A DNA stretch of 64,000 nucleotides from Pedobacter quisquiliarum. GTDB taxonomy: Bacteria > Bacteroidota > Bacteroidia > Sphingobacteriales > Sphingobacteriaceae. Each line of letters starts with the position of its first letter. Within the stretch, counting starts at the first letter, position 1. The stretch spans positions 62,001 to 126,000 of the forward strand of contig NZ_BMIL01000006.1 in assembly GCF_014642175.1 (NCBI RefSeq), in the 5' to 3' direction. The notes under the pieces are model-generated. The model saw only the letters and a program-made list of their open reading frames with translations. It did not search any database and had not been told where the DNA came from. Shown piece after piece: positions 28,062 to 37,053 of the stretch. The position numbers and the translations under genes are program-made.

Positions 28062-28952
28062 TTAGTTTGTGAATTTAGCGGAAACCGGCGCATCTTTAGT
28101 GCCTCCAGCATAGTTGTAGAACCCTTCGCCGCTTTTCACGCCTAACTTCCCAGCACGAACCATATTCACAAGCAATGGGCATGGCGCATATTTCGGATTT
28201 CCAAAACCTTCATGTAACACGTTTAAGATTGCCAGACAAACATCTAATCCAATAAAATCTGCGAGTTGAAGTGGGCCCATCGGATGTGCCATTCCAAGCT
28301 TCATCACGGTATCAATTTCCTGAACACCTGCTACGCCTTCAAAAAGCGTATAAATAGACTCATTGATCATCGGCATAAGGATTCTGTTGGCAACAAAGCC
28401 AGGATAGTCATTCACTTCCACGGGCGTTTTTGCCAGCTTGGTTGATAGTTCCATTACCTTGGCCGTGGTTTCATCGCTCGTTGCATATCCTCTGATTACC
28501 TCAACAAGCTTCATCACCGGCACTGGGTTCATGAAGTGCATACCGATCACCTGTGCACCACGTTTGGTCACGGAGGCGATGTGGGTAATTGAAATGGAGG
28601 AGGTGTTACTCGCAAGAATGGCATGTTGTGGTGCATTTGCATCCAGTTCCCTGAAGATATTAAGCTTAAGATCGAGGTTTTCTGTTGCGGCTTCAACAAC
28701 GAGGTCGGCGTTTTCTACACCTGCCTTGAGACTGCTGTAAGTGGTGATACGTGCAAGTGTACTTGCTTTCTCATCTGTAGTTAAGGTGCCTTTAGTAACC
28801 TGACGATTAAGGTTTTTATCGATAGTGTCTAAAGCTTTTACTAAGGCTGATTCATTGACATCAATTAGATTAACATTGTACCCGAATTGGGCGAAGGTAT
28901 GTGCAATCCCGTTACCCATGGTCCCGGAACCGATCACTGCTATTTGGTTCAT
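28062..28952 (-). CDS. 3-hydroxyacyl-CoA (3-hydroxybutyryl-CoA) dehydrogenase
   Basis: The 296-residue enzyme opens with the Rossmann motif GSGTMGNGIAHTFAQFGYNV. It carries the family signature GMHFMNPVPVMKLVEVI, with the catalytic His, and NRILMPMINESIY. The length (about 285-296) and single-domain form fit a stand-alone 3-hydroxybutyryl-CoA dehydrogenase rather than FadB-type fusions. It interconverts 3-hydroxyacyl-CoA and 3-oxoacyl-CoA with NAD. It starts 10 nt after pdxH, so the two are co-transcribed, although no functional link is obvious. Confidence 0.9.
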   Translation of the reverse strand: MNQIAVIGSGTMGNGIAHTFAQFGYNVNLIDVNESALVKALDTIDKNLNRQVTKGTLTTDEKASTLARITTYSSLKAGVENADLVVEAATENLDLKLNIFRELDANAPQHAILASNTSSISITHIASVTKRGAQVIGMHFMNPVPVMKLVEVIRGYATSDETTAKVMELSTKLAKTPVEVNDYPGFVANRILMPMINESIYTLFEGVAGVQEIDTVMKLGMAHPMGPLQLADFIGLDVCLAILNVLHEGFGNPKYAPCPLLVNMVRAGKLGVKSGEGFYNYAGGTKDAPVSAKFTN

Positions 28953-28962
28953 CGTGCTTAAA

Positions 28963-29613
28963 TTAGGGTGCTAATCTATCAATTATCCAGTTGCCATCCA
29001 CAAACTTGTATCGGATTCTATCATGCAGACGGCTTGGACGACCTTGCCAGAACTCGATGGTAGTCGGTTTAACGACATAACCGCCCCAATGATCTGGCCG
29101 CGGGATTTCCTGTTCAGCGTATTTCTCTTTGAGGATTACAATGTGATTTTCAAGTTCAGCACGACTCTTAATCACCTGGCTTTGTGGTGAAACCATTGCG
29201 CCGATCTGGCTTCCATGCGGGCGGGAGTGAAAGTAAGCGGTAGAAACTGATGGATCAACTTTCGAAACAGTGCCTTCAATCCTTACCTGACGCTCCAGGT
29301 CAGCCCAGAAGAACACCAGGGCAGCACGAGGGTTTTCTGCCAGCTCGCGCCCTTTGTGACTATCATAGTTGGTGTAGAATACAAATCCGTTTTCATCAAA
29401 GCCTTTAAGCAGGACGATCCTTGCTGAAGGTACCCCATCCGAAGTAGCCGTAGCCAGTGTCATAACGTTAGGTTCGTACAACTGTGCATCAAGTGCCTGC
29501 TGGAACCAAGTTTTGAACTGTTCAATGGGGTTTTGGTCTATATCTTGCTCTGATAATTCTGCCGATCGATATTCCTGGCGTAAGTTCTGAAGGGATTCCT
29601 TTGTCAATTCCAT
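28963..29613 (-). CDS. pdxH: Pyridoxamine 5'-phosphate oxidase
   Basis: The 216-residue FMN enzyme contains NPRAALVFFWADLERQVRIEG (FMN/PLP contacts), SRPHGSQIGAMVSPQSQVI and the C-terminal EFWQGRPSRLHDR. It oxidises pyridoxamine or pyridoxine phosphate to PLP, the cofactor of several enzymes in this window, including MetY. I use the ATG at 29613; a TTG three codons upstream is possible. It is first in a two-gene unit with the hydroxyacyl-CoA dehydrogenase. A TAGATTTG -7 box lies 6 nt upstream. Confidence 0.95.
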   Translation of the reverse strand: MELTKESLQNLRQEYRSAELSEQDIDQNPIEQFKTWFQQALDAQLYEPNVMTLATATSDGVPSARIVLLKGFDENGFVFYTNYDSHKGRELAENPRAALVFFWADLERQVRIEGTVSKVDPSVSTAYFHSRPHGSQIGAMVSPQSQVIKSRAELENHIVILKEKYAEQEIPRPDHWGGYVVKPTTIEFWQGRPSRLHDRIRYKFVDGNWIIDRLAP

Positions 29614-29619
29614 AGTACA

Positions 29620-29627
29620 CAAATCTA
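29620..29627 (-). promoter_or_regulatory. -7 box of pdxH
   Basis: TAGATTTG on the minus strand is an exact TAnnTTTG box and ends 6 nt before the chosen ATG. If used, it excludes the alternative TTG start at 29622, which lies inside it. Confidence 0.45.
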
Positions 29628-29665
29628 ACGCATAGTTTATTGAATTTTACCACTAAATCTCTGAA

Positions 29666-30229
29666 ATGTTAAGTCCCATATTACCAGCAACTGGTCGTCT
29701 TCTGATCTCAGAACCGTTCCTGAACGATCCAAACTTTAAACGCTCCGTCATCCTGCTTGCAGAACATACCACCGAAGCCAGCATTGGATTTGTACTTAAC
29801 CAACGCAGCAACTTACAGCTGAATGACTTGATTCCTGAACTTGAAAATGCGGATTTTCCCATCTATGTCGGCGGTCCCGTTGCGAATGATACCATTCACT
29901 TTATTCACCGGGCATATGACAAGATGAATGATGGTGAAGAGATTGCTCCGGGGATCTATTGGGGTGGGAACTTCGAAACCCTGAAGGTACTAATTGAAGG
30001 CAACCTACTTAGCCCCTCGGAAGTGAAGTTCTTCATTGGCTATTCTGGCTGGGCGGAAGCGCAGCTGATGGAAGAAATTAGTCAGAACACCTGGCTCGTA
30101 TCAGATCGCTACGACACAGATGTCCTGTTTACCGGGAATGAAGAAGAGGTTTGGCGGGATGTCATTGTGAATCTGGGACCAAAGTACGCACATGTTGTGA
30201 ACTTCCCCCAGAATCCAAACCTTAACTAA
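29666..30229 (+). CDS. YqgE/AlgH family protein
   Basis: The 187-residue product of the UPF0301 family starts [17 protein letters not shown], a hallmark of the group, and carries [22 protein letters not shown] and FIGYSGW. The family is cytoplasmic; no enzymatic activity is firmly known. It is divergent from pdxH and overlaps the end of purE, its convergent neighbour, by 4 nt. Length is normal. Confidence 0.88.
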   Translation: MLSPILPATGRLLISEPFLNDPNFKRSVILLAEHTTEASIGFVLNQRSNLQLNDLIPELENADFPIYVGGPVANDTIHFIHRAYDKMNDGEEIAPGIYWGGNFETLKVLIEGNLLSPSEVKFFIGYSGWAEAQLMEEISQNTWLVSDRYDTDVLFTGNEEEVWRDVIVNLGPKYAHVVNFPQNPNLN

Positions 30230-30720
30230 ATCACCTGATCCATTGTTGCCGCAGATTCCTCAACTTTCAATCGCAAATCGTCCTTATAAGCCTGCATCTT
30301 TTTAGTAAGCTCATGGTTTGCGGTTGCAAGGATCTGTACAGCCAGCAATCCTGCGTTTTTCGCAGCGTTCAGCGCCACAGTAGCCACTGGAATGCCGTTA
30401 GGCATCTGCAGGATGGAAAGGATAGAATCCCAGCCATCAATGGAATTTGAAGACTTCACCGGCACTCCGATAACCGGAAGCGTGGTGATCGAAGCAACCA
30501 TGCCAGGTAAGTGTGCTGCGCCGCCAGCACCGGCAATGATCACCTTAATACCACGATCGGCCGCTTGTTTTGCATACTCGAACATGCGTTCCGGAGTGCG
30601 GTGTGCGGATACGACCGTCATTTCAAATTCAACATCAAATGCTTTCATGATTTCAGCAGCGTCGTTCATGATGTTTAAATCCGACTTGCTGCCCATGATA
30701 ATGCCAACTACTGCGCTCAT
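30226..30720 (-). CDS. purE: N5-carboxyaminoimidazole ribonucleotide mutase
   Basis: The 164-residue PurE has GSKSDLNIM at the N-terminus, then the substrate loop [15 protein letters not shown] and [15 protein letters not shown]. It moves the carboxyl group of N5-CAIR to CAIR in purine synthesis, acting after PurK. Its ATG overlaps the purK stop by one base, so it is translationally coupled to purK. Length and motifs are normal for class I PurE. Confidence 0.96.
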   Translation of the reverse strand: MSAVVGIIMGSKSDLNIMNDAAEIMKAFDVEFEMTVVSAHRTPERMFEYAKQAADRGIKVIIAGAGGAAHLPGMVASITTLPVIGVPVKSSNSIDGWDSILSILQMPNGIPVATVALNAAKNAGLLAVQILATANHELTKKMQAYKDDLRLKVEESAATMDQVI

Positions 30721-31859
30721 TAGGATATAACTTTTAAGGTGTCTTTAACCAGGTTCGCTTTTTCAATTGCTTGTTCCCGGTTCTGATCTACTATGGTAAC
30801 GTGCCCCATTTTTCTGAAAGGCTTTGTATATTTTTTTCCGTAAAGATGTACGTAAACACCTTCTATAGCCATAATCTTCTCCAGACCTTCGTATACCGCT
30901 ACGCCTTCATGACCCTTTTCACCAAGAAGGTTGATCATCACGGCATTGCTACGTGATCGCGTATCGCCAAGTGGCAGATTATAGATGGCGCGAAGGTGTT
31001 GTTCAAACTGGGAAACAAAATTTCCCTCTATGGTCTGGTGACCGCTGTTATGTGGACGTGGCGCAAGCTCGTTTACAAGAATATCACCGTTCTTCGTGAT
31101 GAACATTTCAACGGCGAGAATGCCGGTGATGTTTAGTGCCAGCGCTACATTCTTGGCGATCTCTTCCGCTTTATGCTGCAGATCATCCGGGTAGGTGGAA
31201 GGACTGATCAGAAACTCCACAAGGTTCGCCTCGGCGTTAAACTCCATTTCTACCATAGGGAATGTTTTCATTTCCCCATTGCTGTTCCGGGCAACGATAA
31301 TGGCGACTTCTTTCTCAAAGTCTACAAGTTCTTCAATCAGCGACGGGCTGTCAAATGCATTGTCTATATCAGCGATGTTATTGATCTTCATCACCCCCTT
31401 ACCGTCATAACCATCCTTACGTTGCTTCAGCATGTATGGAAATGGGAAGTTCGGGTTAACCAGCTCTCTTTTATTGCTCACCAATTGAAAAGGCGCGGTA
31501 GGAATATCATTCTCCTTGAAGAACTGCTTTTGAATACCTTTATCCTGAATCAAACGGATCACACGTGCCTGCGGAAAAACAAGCTTGCCTTCTTTCTCAA
31601 GCTGCTCTAAAGCTTCGATATTTACCTTCTCGATCTCTATGGTAATGATATCTGCCTTCTTACCGAAATTGTAAACGGAATCGTAGTCAGAAATAGAGCC
31701 CGTTGTAAAGTGGTTACAGATGTGTTTACAAGGTGCATCCGCATCAGGATCAAGTACAAGGGTGGTGACATTATAGTTGATAGCCTCCTGGATGATCATC
31801 CTGCCCAACTGTCCACCGCCCAATATGCCTAATTTTAAATCACTAATCTGTTTTGCCAT
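30720..31859 (-). CDS. purK: 5-(carboxyamino)imidazole ribonucleotide synthase
   Basis: The 379-residue ATP-grasp enzyme starts [21 protein letters not shown], the usual PurK beginning. It carries [17 protein letters not shown] (ATP-binding), VEMEF, and the C-terminal [17 protein letters not shown]. It carboxylates AIR using ATP and bicarbonate. I set the ATG at 31859; the frame stays open for another 73 codons upstream, but that extension lies across the divergent promoter and the start of the flavoprotein gene and has no PurK similarity. A TATTTTTG -7 box is 30 nt upstream. It is followed by overlapping purE. Confidence 0.95.
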   Translation of the reverse strand: MAKQISDLKLGILGGGQLGRMIIQEAINYNVTTLVLDPDADAPCKHICNHFTTGSISDYDSVYNFGKKADIITIEIEKVNIEALEQLEKEGKLVFPQARVIRLIQDKGIQKQFFKENDIPTAPFQLVSNKRELVNPNFPFPYMLKQRKDGYDGKGVMKINNIADIDNAFDSPSLIEELVDFEKEVAIIVARNSNGEMKTFPMVEMEFNAEANLVEFLISPSTYPDDLQHKAEEIAKNVALALNITGILAVEMFITKNGDILVNELAPRPHNSGHQTIEGNFVSQFEQHLRAIYNLPLGDTRSRSNAVMINLLGEKGHEGVAVYEGLEKIMAIEGVYVHLYGKKYTKPFRKMGHVTIVDQNREQAIEKANLVKDTLKVIS

Positions 31860-31877
31860 ATCGAAGAAAGTAATGCT

Positions 31878-31885
31878 TAATTTTG
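31878..31885 (+). promoter_or_regulatory. -7 box of the divergent flavoprotein gene
   Basis: TAATTTTG is an exact TAnnTTTG box 28 nt before the ATG at 31914. TTTG at 31852-31855 lies 22 nt upstream, slightly more than usual. Confidence 0.45.
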
Positions 31886-31888
31886 CCA

Positions 31889-31896
31889 CAAAAATA
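31889..31896 (-). promoter_or_regulatory. -7 box of purK-purE
   Basis: TATTTTTG on the minus strand is an exact box 29 nt upstream of the purK ATG. It lies only 3 nt from the plus-strand -7 box of the divergent gene. Confidence 0.45.
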
Positions 31897-31913
31897 CAAT
31901 ATAAAACGGATTG

Positions 31914-33104
31914 ATGGATGTAGATGCTATAATTATTGGGGCTGGTGCCTGTGGATTGATGTGTGCGGTGCAGGCTGGTTACCTTGGAAAAAAGGTCATT
32001 ATCCTCGAAAAAGGCAGTAAGCCAGGCGCCAAAATCCTGATCTCCGGCGGCGGAAGGTGTAACTACACGAATCTTCAAAGTTCAACCGAACAGTTTATTT
32101 CTGCCAATAAACATTTTGCCAAATCCGCATTTAATCAATGGACCGTAGAAGATACCATTAACTTTTTTGAAGTGAACGGCATCGCCGGAAAAGAGAAAAC
32201 GTTGGGGCAACTGTTCCCGGATGGCAAGAACGCCAAGGATGTTGTCGCGATGTTCACAGGCCTCTGTGAAGACCTCGGACAGGAACTCTACTGCAATGCA
32301 GATGTTCAGGATGTACGCACAGTAGCGGAGGGATTCGAAGTCAGCTACCTTCAAAATGGAGCTGCAAAAACGCTGAAAGCAAGTAAAGTGGTCATTGCTA
32401 CGGGTGGATTGCCCATCCCTAAAATGGGCGCTACGGACTTTGCGTTTCGCCTGGCCAGAAAACATCAGCTCCATGTCGTTGAAACCGCTCCAGCACTGGT
32501 GCCACTTACCATCACCGGTAAGGATGAAGAATGGTATGCCCAGCTTTCTGGGAACTCCGTTTTTTGTGAAGTCAGCAATGACCAGATCAGCTTTGAAGAG
32601 AACATCTTATTCACCCACTGGGGATTAAGCGGACCATCCATCCTGCAGATCTCTTCTTTCTGGAGACCGGGACAAACCATTAACATCAATCTGCTACCAC
32701 AAGAGGACATCAGTGCATTAATCGAGCAGGAGCGGAGCCACAGTGGCAAGACGCTGCTTTCCTCGCTTTTGAACCGCTATTATGCGAAAAAGCTAACCGA
32801 AGCATTAGGAAAATACCTGCCGCTACAAAAAACCGTTGCCGCACTTACGAAAGCAGAAATTGCGGAAGTGCACAAGACCATTCATCACTTTGTGGTTAAA
32901 CCAGCCGGTGACAAGGGATATGATAAAGCGGAGGTGATGCGCGGCGGAATAGACACTGCTGAGCTCTCTTCCAAGAGCCTGGAGTGCAAGAAGATTCCAG
33001 GTTTATATTTTGGCGGCGAATGCGTAGATGTAACAGGATGGCTTGGCGGCTATAATTTCCAGTGGGCCTGGGCAAGCGGGTTTGTCATTGCACAAAACAT
33101 CTAA
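31914..33104 (+). CDS. NAD(P)/FAD-dependent oxidoreductase (HI0933/YhiN family)
   Basis: The 396-residue flavoprotein starts with DAIIIGAGACGLMCAVQAGY, then GKKVIILEK and GAKILISGGGRCNYTN, the signature of the HI0933 (YhiN, BaiN-like) family. It ends with FGGECVDVTGWLGGYNFQWAWASG. The N- and C-terminal halves form the FAD-binding part and an inserted domain lies between. The physiological substrate is unknown. I use the ATG at 31914; a TTG one codon upstream is less likely. It is divergent from purK. Confidence 0.88.
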   Translation: MDVDAIIIGAGACGLMCAVQAGYLGKKVIILEKGSKPGAKILISGGGRCNYTNLQSSTEQFISANKHFAKSAFNQWTVEDTINFFEVNGIAGKEKTLGQLFPDGKNAKDVVAMFTGLCEDLGQELYCNADVQDVRTVAEGFEVSYLQNGAAKTLKASKVVIATGGLPIPKMGATDFAFRLARKHQLHVVETAPALVPLTITGKDEEWYAQLSGNSVFCEVSNDQISFEENILFTHWGLSGPSILQISSFWRPGQTININLLPQEDISALIEQERSHSGKTLLSSLLNRYYAKKLTEALGKYLPLQKTVAALTKAEIAEVHKTIHHFVVKPAGDKGYDKAEVMRGGIDTAELSSKSLECKKIPGLYFGGECVDVTGWLGGYNFQWAWASGFVIAQNI

Positions 33105-33232
33105 ATCAGCGCGCAGCAGGCTCAATAATGATGCGACATAACCCATCTCAGCGTAGAATTCTTCCAATAAAACTTGAAAAATCGTTTTGAATTCCAATCT
33201 TTAAAGAAAAAAGATCCATTCCTCGCTTATAA

Positions 33233-34489
33233 ATGAAGTTCAATAGACTATTCTCGCTCCTAATATTACTAACAGTTTCAACTTGCGTCTTCGGACAAAG
33301 CAGTAATCAGCTCCGAACCAAAAAAGAAGCACTTGAACGGGAGATCGAGTTATTACAACGTAATCTTAACAAGGCTGCAACAAGCAAAAAGCTTACACTC
33401 GCAGAAATCAGGGGTATCAATGCTAAAATCTCATTGATGCAGAACAAGATTGGTGTCATTAATGCGGAGATCCGGAATATTGACGGTGAAATTCACGAGA
33501 ACACCAACATCGTGATGTCCCTACGTGATCAGTTGGTACAACTTAAAAAGGAATATGCAAGCATGATCCGCTTTGCGCAGCGTAACCGCAATGCCTACGA
33601 CAAGATGATGTTCATCTTTGCTTCTGATGGCTTCAATCAGGCTTATAAGCGAACTAAATACCTCCAGCAATTCAGCAAATACCGCATGAAACAAGCCAAT
33701 TACATCATGGGTACTGAACAGAACCTCAATGTGCGACTTGCTGATCTGGACAAAAGCCTTAAACAAAAGAGTGAATTGCTTAAGGAGCAGGAAACTGAAC
33801 GTGAAAAGCTTGGAAAAAACAAGTCGAAGCAGGCCGCTGTACTTAACCAATACAAGAAAGAAGAACGCCGATTTGCAGGGGACATTGCCGCAAGGAAACG
33901 TCAGCAGGCTGCGCTTGATCGCGCAATTCGTACCGCAATTCTAAAAGATATCGAAGATGCCAGAAGAAAAGCTGAAGCTGAGGAACTCGCAGCAGCTGCG
34001 AAAGCGAAGGCTGAAAACAAAGATGCACCAGTCACGGCATCTAAAACAAACGCGGAATATCTAAATGCAACACCGAGAGCAGCGAAGCTGTCTGCCGACT
34101 TTGAGAGCAACCGAGGCTCACTCCCTTGGCCGCTGGATGCGGGTGCGGTAACTGAACACTTTGGCATCCACACGGTAGGTCAGGCTAAATACGACCAGAC
34201 GGGCATAAAGATCGCGACACAGGAGGGAGCAGCCGTTCAGGCCATTTTCAATGGTAAAGTTTCCAAGATTATCCCATCCATGGGTACTTACACGCTTTTA
34301 ATCAGCCATGGAGAGTACCGCACCATTTACCAAAACGTACGGAACCCCACAGTTAAAGAAGGCGAAGCGGTAAGTACCAGACAACAGATCGGATCTGTCG
34401 CAACAAAGAACGGCGTAACCGAACTGGACTTTCAAATCTGGCGCGTAATCACACCTTTAAACCCGGAAGCCTGGATTCTAAGACGGTAA
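33233..34489 (+). CDS. EnvC-like murein hydrolase activator (degenerate LytM)
   Basis: The 418-residue exported protein has a signal peptide (about 1-21), a long coiled coil (about 24-265) and an Ala/Lys-rich linker. The C-terminal LytM/M23 domain (about 290-418) starts SLPWPLDAGAVTEHFG. The zinc and catalytic positions are lost: where active enzymes have HxGxD the sequence reads YDQTGIKI, and where HLHFEI is usual it reads ELDFQI. This matches EnvC, which activates cell-wall amidases for daughter-cell separation instead of cutting peptidoglycan itself. Nearby genes do not include an amidase. It is periplasmic, likely near the division septum. Confidence 0.88.
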   Translation: MKFNRLFSLLILLTVSTCVFGQSSNQLRTKKEALEREIELLQRNLNKAATSKKLTLAEIRGINAKISLMQNKIGVINAEIRNIDGEIHENTNIVMSLRDQLVQLKKEYASMIRFAQRNRNAYDKMMFIFASDGFNQAYKRTKYLQQFSKYRMKQANYIMGTEQNLNVRLADLDKSLKQKSELLKEQETEREKLGKNKSKQAAVLNQYKKEERRFAGDIAARKRQQAALDRAIRTAILKDIEDARRKAEAEELAAAAKAKAENKDAPVTASKTNAEYLNATPRAAKLSADFESNRGSLPWPLDAGAVTEHFGIHTVGQAKYDQTGIKIATQEGAAVQAIFNGKVSKIIPSMGTYTLLISHGEYRTIYQNVRNPTVKEGEAVSTRQQIGSVATKNGVTELDFQIWRVITPLNPEAWILRR

Positions 34490-34534
34490 GTAAATGCGCT
34501 GCAAGCTGGCATGATATTGAAAGCAATTTTCAAT

Positions 34535-34966
34535 ATGACAGCTACAGCAGACTTACAACGGTTCTTGAATGCACAACAAGAAGATTATGCAACAGCACTT
34601 CAGGAAATCAAAGCTGGGCGCAAGAGCAGCCATTGGATGTGGTACATCTTCCCACAAATCAATGGGTTAGGATTTAGCTCAACTTCAGTATACTACGGAA
34701 TTAAAGATATCGAAGAGGCCAGCGCGTACTTAAAGCATCCCATGCTTGGCAAAAACCTCCTGGAAATATCCGAAGCATTGCTTTCCCTTGAAGGTAGGGA
34801 TGCAACAAGCATCTTTGGTTATCCGGATGATCTAAAACTAAAATCTTCAATGACCCTCTTTTCCAGTATACCAGACAGTCCAGCCGTTTTCCAGCAGGTC
34901 CTTGACAAGTACTTCGATGGTGATGCAGACCCTAAAACTTTGCAGCTGTTGTCAATAAGCCAGTAG
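34535..34966 (+). CDS. DUF1810 family protein
   Basis: The 143-residue product carries the DUF1810 pattern: DLQRFLNAQQEDYATALQEI near the N-terminus, then KSSHWMWYIFPQINGLG and a C-terminal LDKYFDGDADPKTLQLL. The family is small and cytoplasmic without a known activity. I chose the ATG at 34535 (MTATADLQRF), which matches the family start; an upstream ATG at 34511 would add eight residues. It is a single plus-strand gene after the EnvC-like gene, with a hairpin 10 nt past the stop. Confidence 0.85.
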   Translation: MTATADLQRFLNAQQEDYATALQEIKAGRKSSHWMWYIFPQINGLGFSSTSVYYGIKDIEEASAYLKHPMLGKNLLEISEALLSLEGRDATSIFGYPDDLKLKSSMTLFSSIPDSPAVFQQVLDKYFDGDADPKTLQLLSISQ

Positions 34967-34976
34967 CCATGTGCAC

Positions 34977-35012
34977 CGGGCTGCTGAATAGCCCGACTTT
35001 GGTCGTTTTTTT
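34977..35012 (+). terminator. Hairpin with displaced T-tract after the DUF1810 gene
   Basis: CGGGCT and AGCCCG arms (34977-34995, loop GCTGAAT) are followed after 9-10 nt by a TTTTTTTT run. The displacement weakens the prediction. Confidence 0.4.
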
Positions 35013-35020
35013 TATCTTTG
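35013..35020 (+). promoter_or_regulatory. -7 box of the multi-PAS sensor kinase
   Basis: TATCTTTG is an exact TAnnTTTG box 16 nt before the ATG at 35037. No good -33 box is seen. Confidence 0.45.
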
Positions 35021-35036
35021 GATAAAAGACTAAAGA

Positions 35037-37034
35037 ATGTTCAGTAACCAGAATGCCTACGCGAGCGACCACGTGCTTCAAATAATTGCCTTGTCCGAAA
35101 TTGCTACCGCAATATATAGTTCCGAAGAAATGATCATCCAGGCTGCCAATGACCCGATGATCCGCCTTTGGGGTAAAGACAAAAGCGTTATCGGAAAAGA
35201 CATAGACACCGCCATTCCGGAGCTCAAAGAACAACCTTTCCTGGAAATATACCGAAACGTACTACATACCGGAGAGACCTTTAAAACGGAAAACTTTCAC
35301 ACTATTCTCGTTGTTGACGGAAAACCACAAGAATTTTACTTTGACTTCATGTACAAGGCGGTTAAGAACCAGAACGGGGAAACTTACTGCGTGTTGAATA
35401 CGGCTACAGATGTAACCGAGCGTTACAATACAGAGATCAACATTCGAGCGTCTGAAGCACGGGAGCAGGCCCTAAACGAAGAGCTTGCCGCAGCAAACGA
35501 AGAACTAGAAGCCACTATTGAAGAACTAACCTGCGCCAATGAAGAACTGCTTCAATCTACGGAGCATGTCATCAGCCTGAATGCAAGTTTATCAGAAAGC
35601 CGCGACCAGCTCAAATTCGCAATTGACGCCGCACAGCTGGCCGCATGGGATTTAAATCTCCGTGCAACGAAATTCAGCGGTAACGACCGTTTACGCTCGT
35701 GGTTTGGAATCACATCAGAAGATGAAGTGGATTTCACATCCGGACTGGACCTGATTGTGGAGAAGGACCGTGCAAGGGTACTCCGGGCCTTCAAACTTGC
35801 ACTTGATTCTACGTCCGACGGTACATTTGATCTACAATTCTCCATATTGGGCCTGCATCAAACGCAGCCAAGGATCGTCAGGGCGAAGGGCAAATGCATC
35901 TTTGATGAAAACCACGAGCCATACCGTTTCAGTGGGATTATGGAAGATGTGACCACCGAGTTCAAAAATGAAATCGCACTGGCTGAAGCCCAGGAAGGTT
36001 TTGAAATTGCGCTACATGCCGCAAAACTCGGATCGTACGATCTGGATCTGAAAACCATGGAAATGACCAGCTCTGATCAATGCAAGCTTAACTATGGCGT
36101 CCAAATCGATCAACCCTTTGCTTTCAAGGACCTTTTGAACACCATACACCCGGAATATCGAAGCTATGTACAAAAACAACTTACAGAAGCCATAGAGAAT
36201 CATGAAGTGTACCATGCTGAATACCCAGTTGCCTGGCCCGACGGTTCCGTTCATTGGTTAAGGTCGGCAGGAAAAGCGCGCTACAATTTCCTGGCAGAAC
36301 CCATAAGGATGGGTGTGGTGAGCTTTGACATTACAGAACAGAAGAAAGATGAAATCAGGAAAAATGATTTTATCGGAATGGTGAGCCATGAGCTTAAAAC
36401 ACCATTAACCTCCTTCAAAGGCTATATTCAAATCCTCCATAAAAATACGGCTACAAAGAACGACGCCTTCGCCATGACCATGCTGTCGAAATTAGAGCGT
36501 CAGCTCGATAAGATGAACGGGCTTGTAAATGGCTTTTTAAACCTCTCCAGGCTGGAGTCTGGCAAGATCTATCTTCAAAAGCAAACCTTTAGCCTGGATG
36601 ACCTGGTGCTGGAAGTTATTGAAGAACATAAGATCCTGATTGCAAACCATGAAATCATCATGAAGCCTTGCGACAAAGCGCTTGTCCATGCAGATCGCGA
36701 AAAGATTGGGAACGTCATCTGTAACTTCTTGAGCAATGCGGCTAAGTATTCACCAGTGTACTCGAAAATTGAGGTGCTATGCAGTGCCAACGAAGAAACG
36801 GCAACGATCATGGTGACGGACCAGGGTGCCGGAATTGAAGAAGCCGATCTGAAACGGGTATTTGAACGCTTTTACCGTTCTGAAAAGACAAAGGAAGTGG
36901 CAGGATTCGGTATCGGCTTATACCTGAGTGCCGAGATTGTAGAACGCCACCAGGGCGAAATAGGTGTTAAAAGCGAAATAGGTAAAGGAAGCCAGTTCTG
37001 GTTCACTTTACCTATTTACACAGCGGCTGAATAG
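35037..37034 (+). CDS. PAS-domain sensor histidine kinase
   Basis: The 665-residue product has three PAS-type sensing regions (about 10-135, 190-315 and 320-435). A coiled coil rich in ANEELE repeats (about 144-190) joins the first two. The kinase core has the phospho-acceptor H451 in MVSHELKTPLTSFKGY. The ATPase has NVICNFLSNAAKYSP, DQGAGIEE and GFGIGLYLSAEIV. No membrane segment is evident, so it is predicted soluble. It has no linked response regulator or receiver domain. The ligand is unknown. A hairpin overlaps the stop codon. Confidence 0.88.
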   Translation: MFSNQNAYASDHVLQIIALSEIATAIYSSEEMIIQAANDPMIRLWGKDKSVIGKDIDTAIPELKEQPFLEIYRNVLHTGETFKTENFHTILVVDGKPQEFYFDFMYKAVKNQNGETYCVLNTATDVTERYNTEINIRASEAREQALNEELAAANEELEATIEELTCANEELLQSTEHVISLNASLSESRDQLKFAIDAAQLAAWDLNLRATKFSGNDRLRSWFGITSEDEVDFTSGLDLIVEKDRARVLRAFKLALDSTSDGTFDLQFSILGLHQTQPRIVRAKGKCIFDENHEPYRFSGIMEDVTTEFKNEIALAEAQEGFEIALHAAKLGSYDLDLKTMEMTSSDQCKLNYGVQIDQPFAFKDLLNTIHPEYRSYVQKQLTEAIENHEVYHAEYPVAWPDGSVHWLRSAGKARYNFLAEPIRMGVVSFDITEQKKDEIRKNDFIGMVSHELKTPLTSFKGYIQILHKNTATKNDAFAMTMLSKLERQLDKMNGLVNGFLNLSRLESGKIYLQKQTFSLDDLVLEVIEEHKILIANHEIIMKPCDKALVHADREKIGNVICNFLSNAAKYSPVYSKIEVLCSANEETATIMVTDQGAGIEEADLKRVFERFYRSEKTKEVAGFGIGLYLSAEIVERHQGEIGVKSEIGKGSQFWFTLPIYTAAE

Positions 37035-37039
37035 CCGCT
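37022..37039. terminator. Hairpin at the end of the sensor kinase gene
   Basis: AGCGGCT-GAAT-AGCCGCT forms a 7-bp stem that includes the stop codon TAG. Only a weak A/T-rich sequence follows on either strand, so a terminator role is tentative. It also lies just past the stop of the convergent esterase-like gene. Confidence 0.4.
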
Positions 37040-37053
37040 TAAAATGCAATTAA

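Noticed and set aside
31860..32078. 73-codon N-terminal extension of purK
   Set aside because: It would overlap the divergent flavoprotein gene and cover its promoter. The family start is at 31859.
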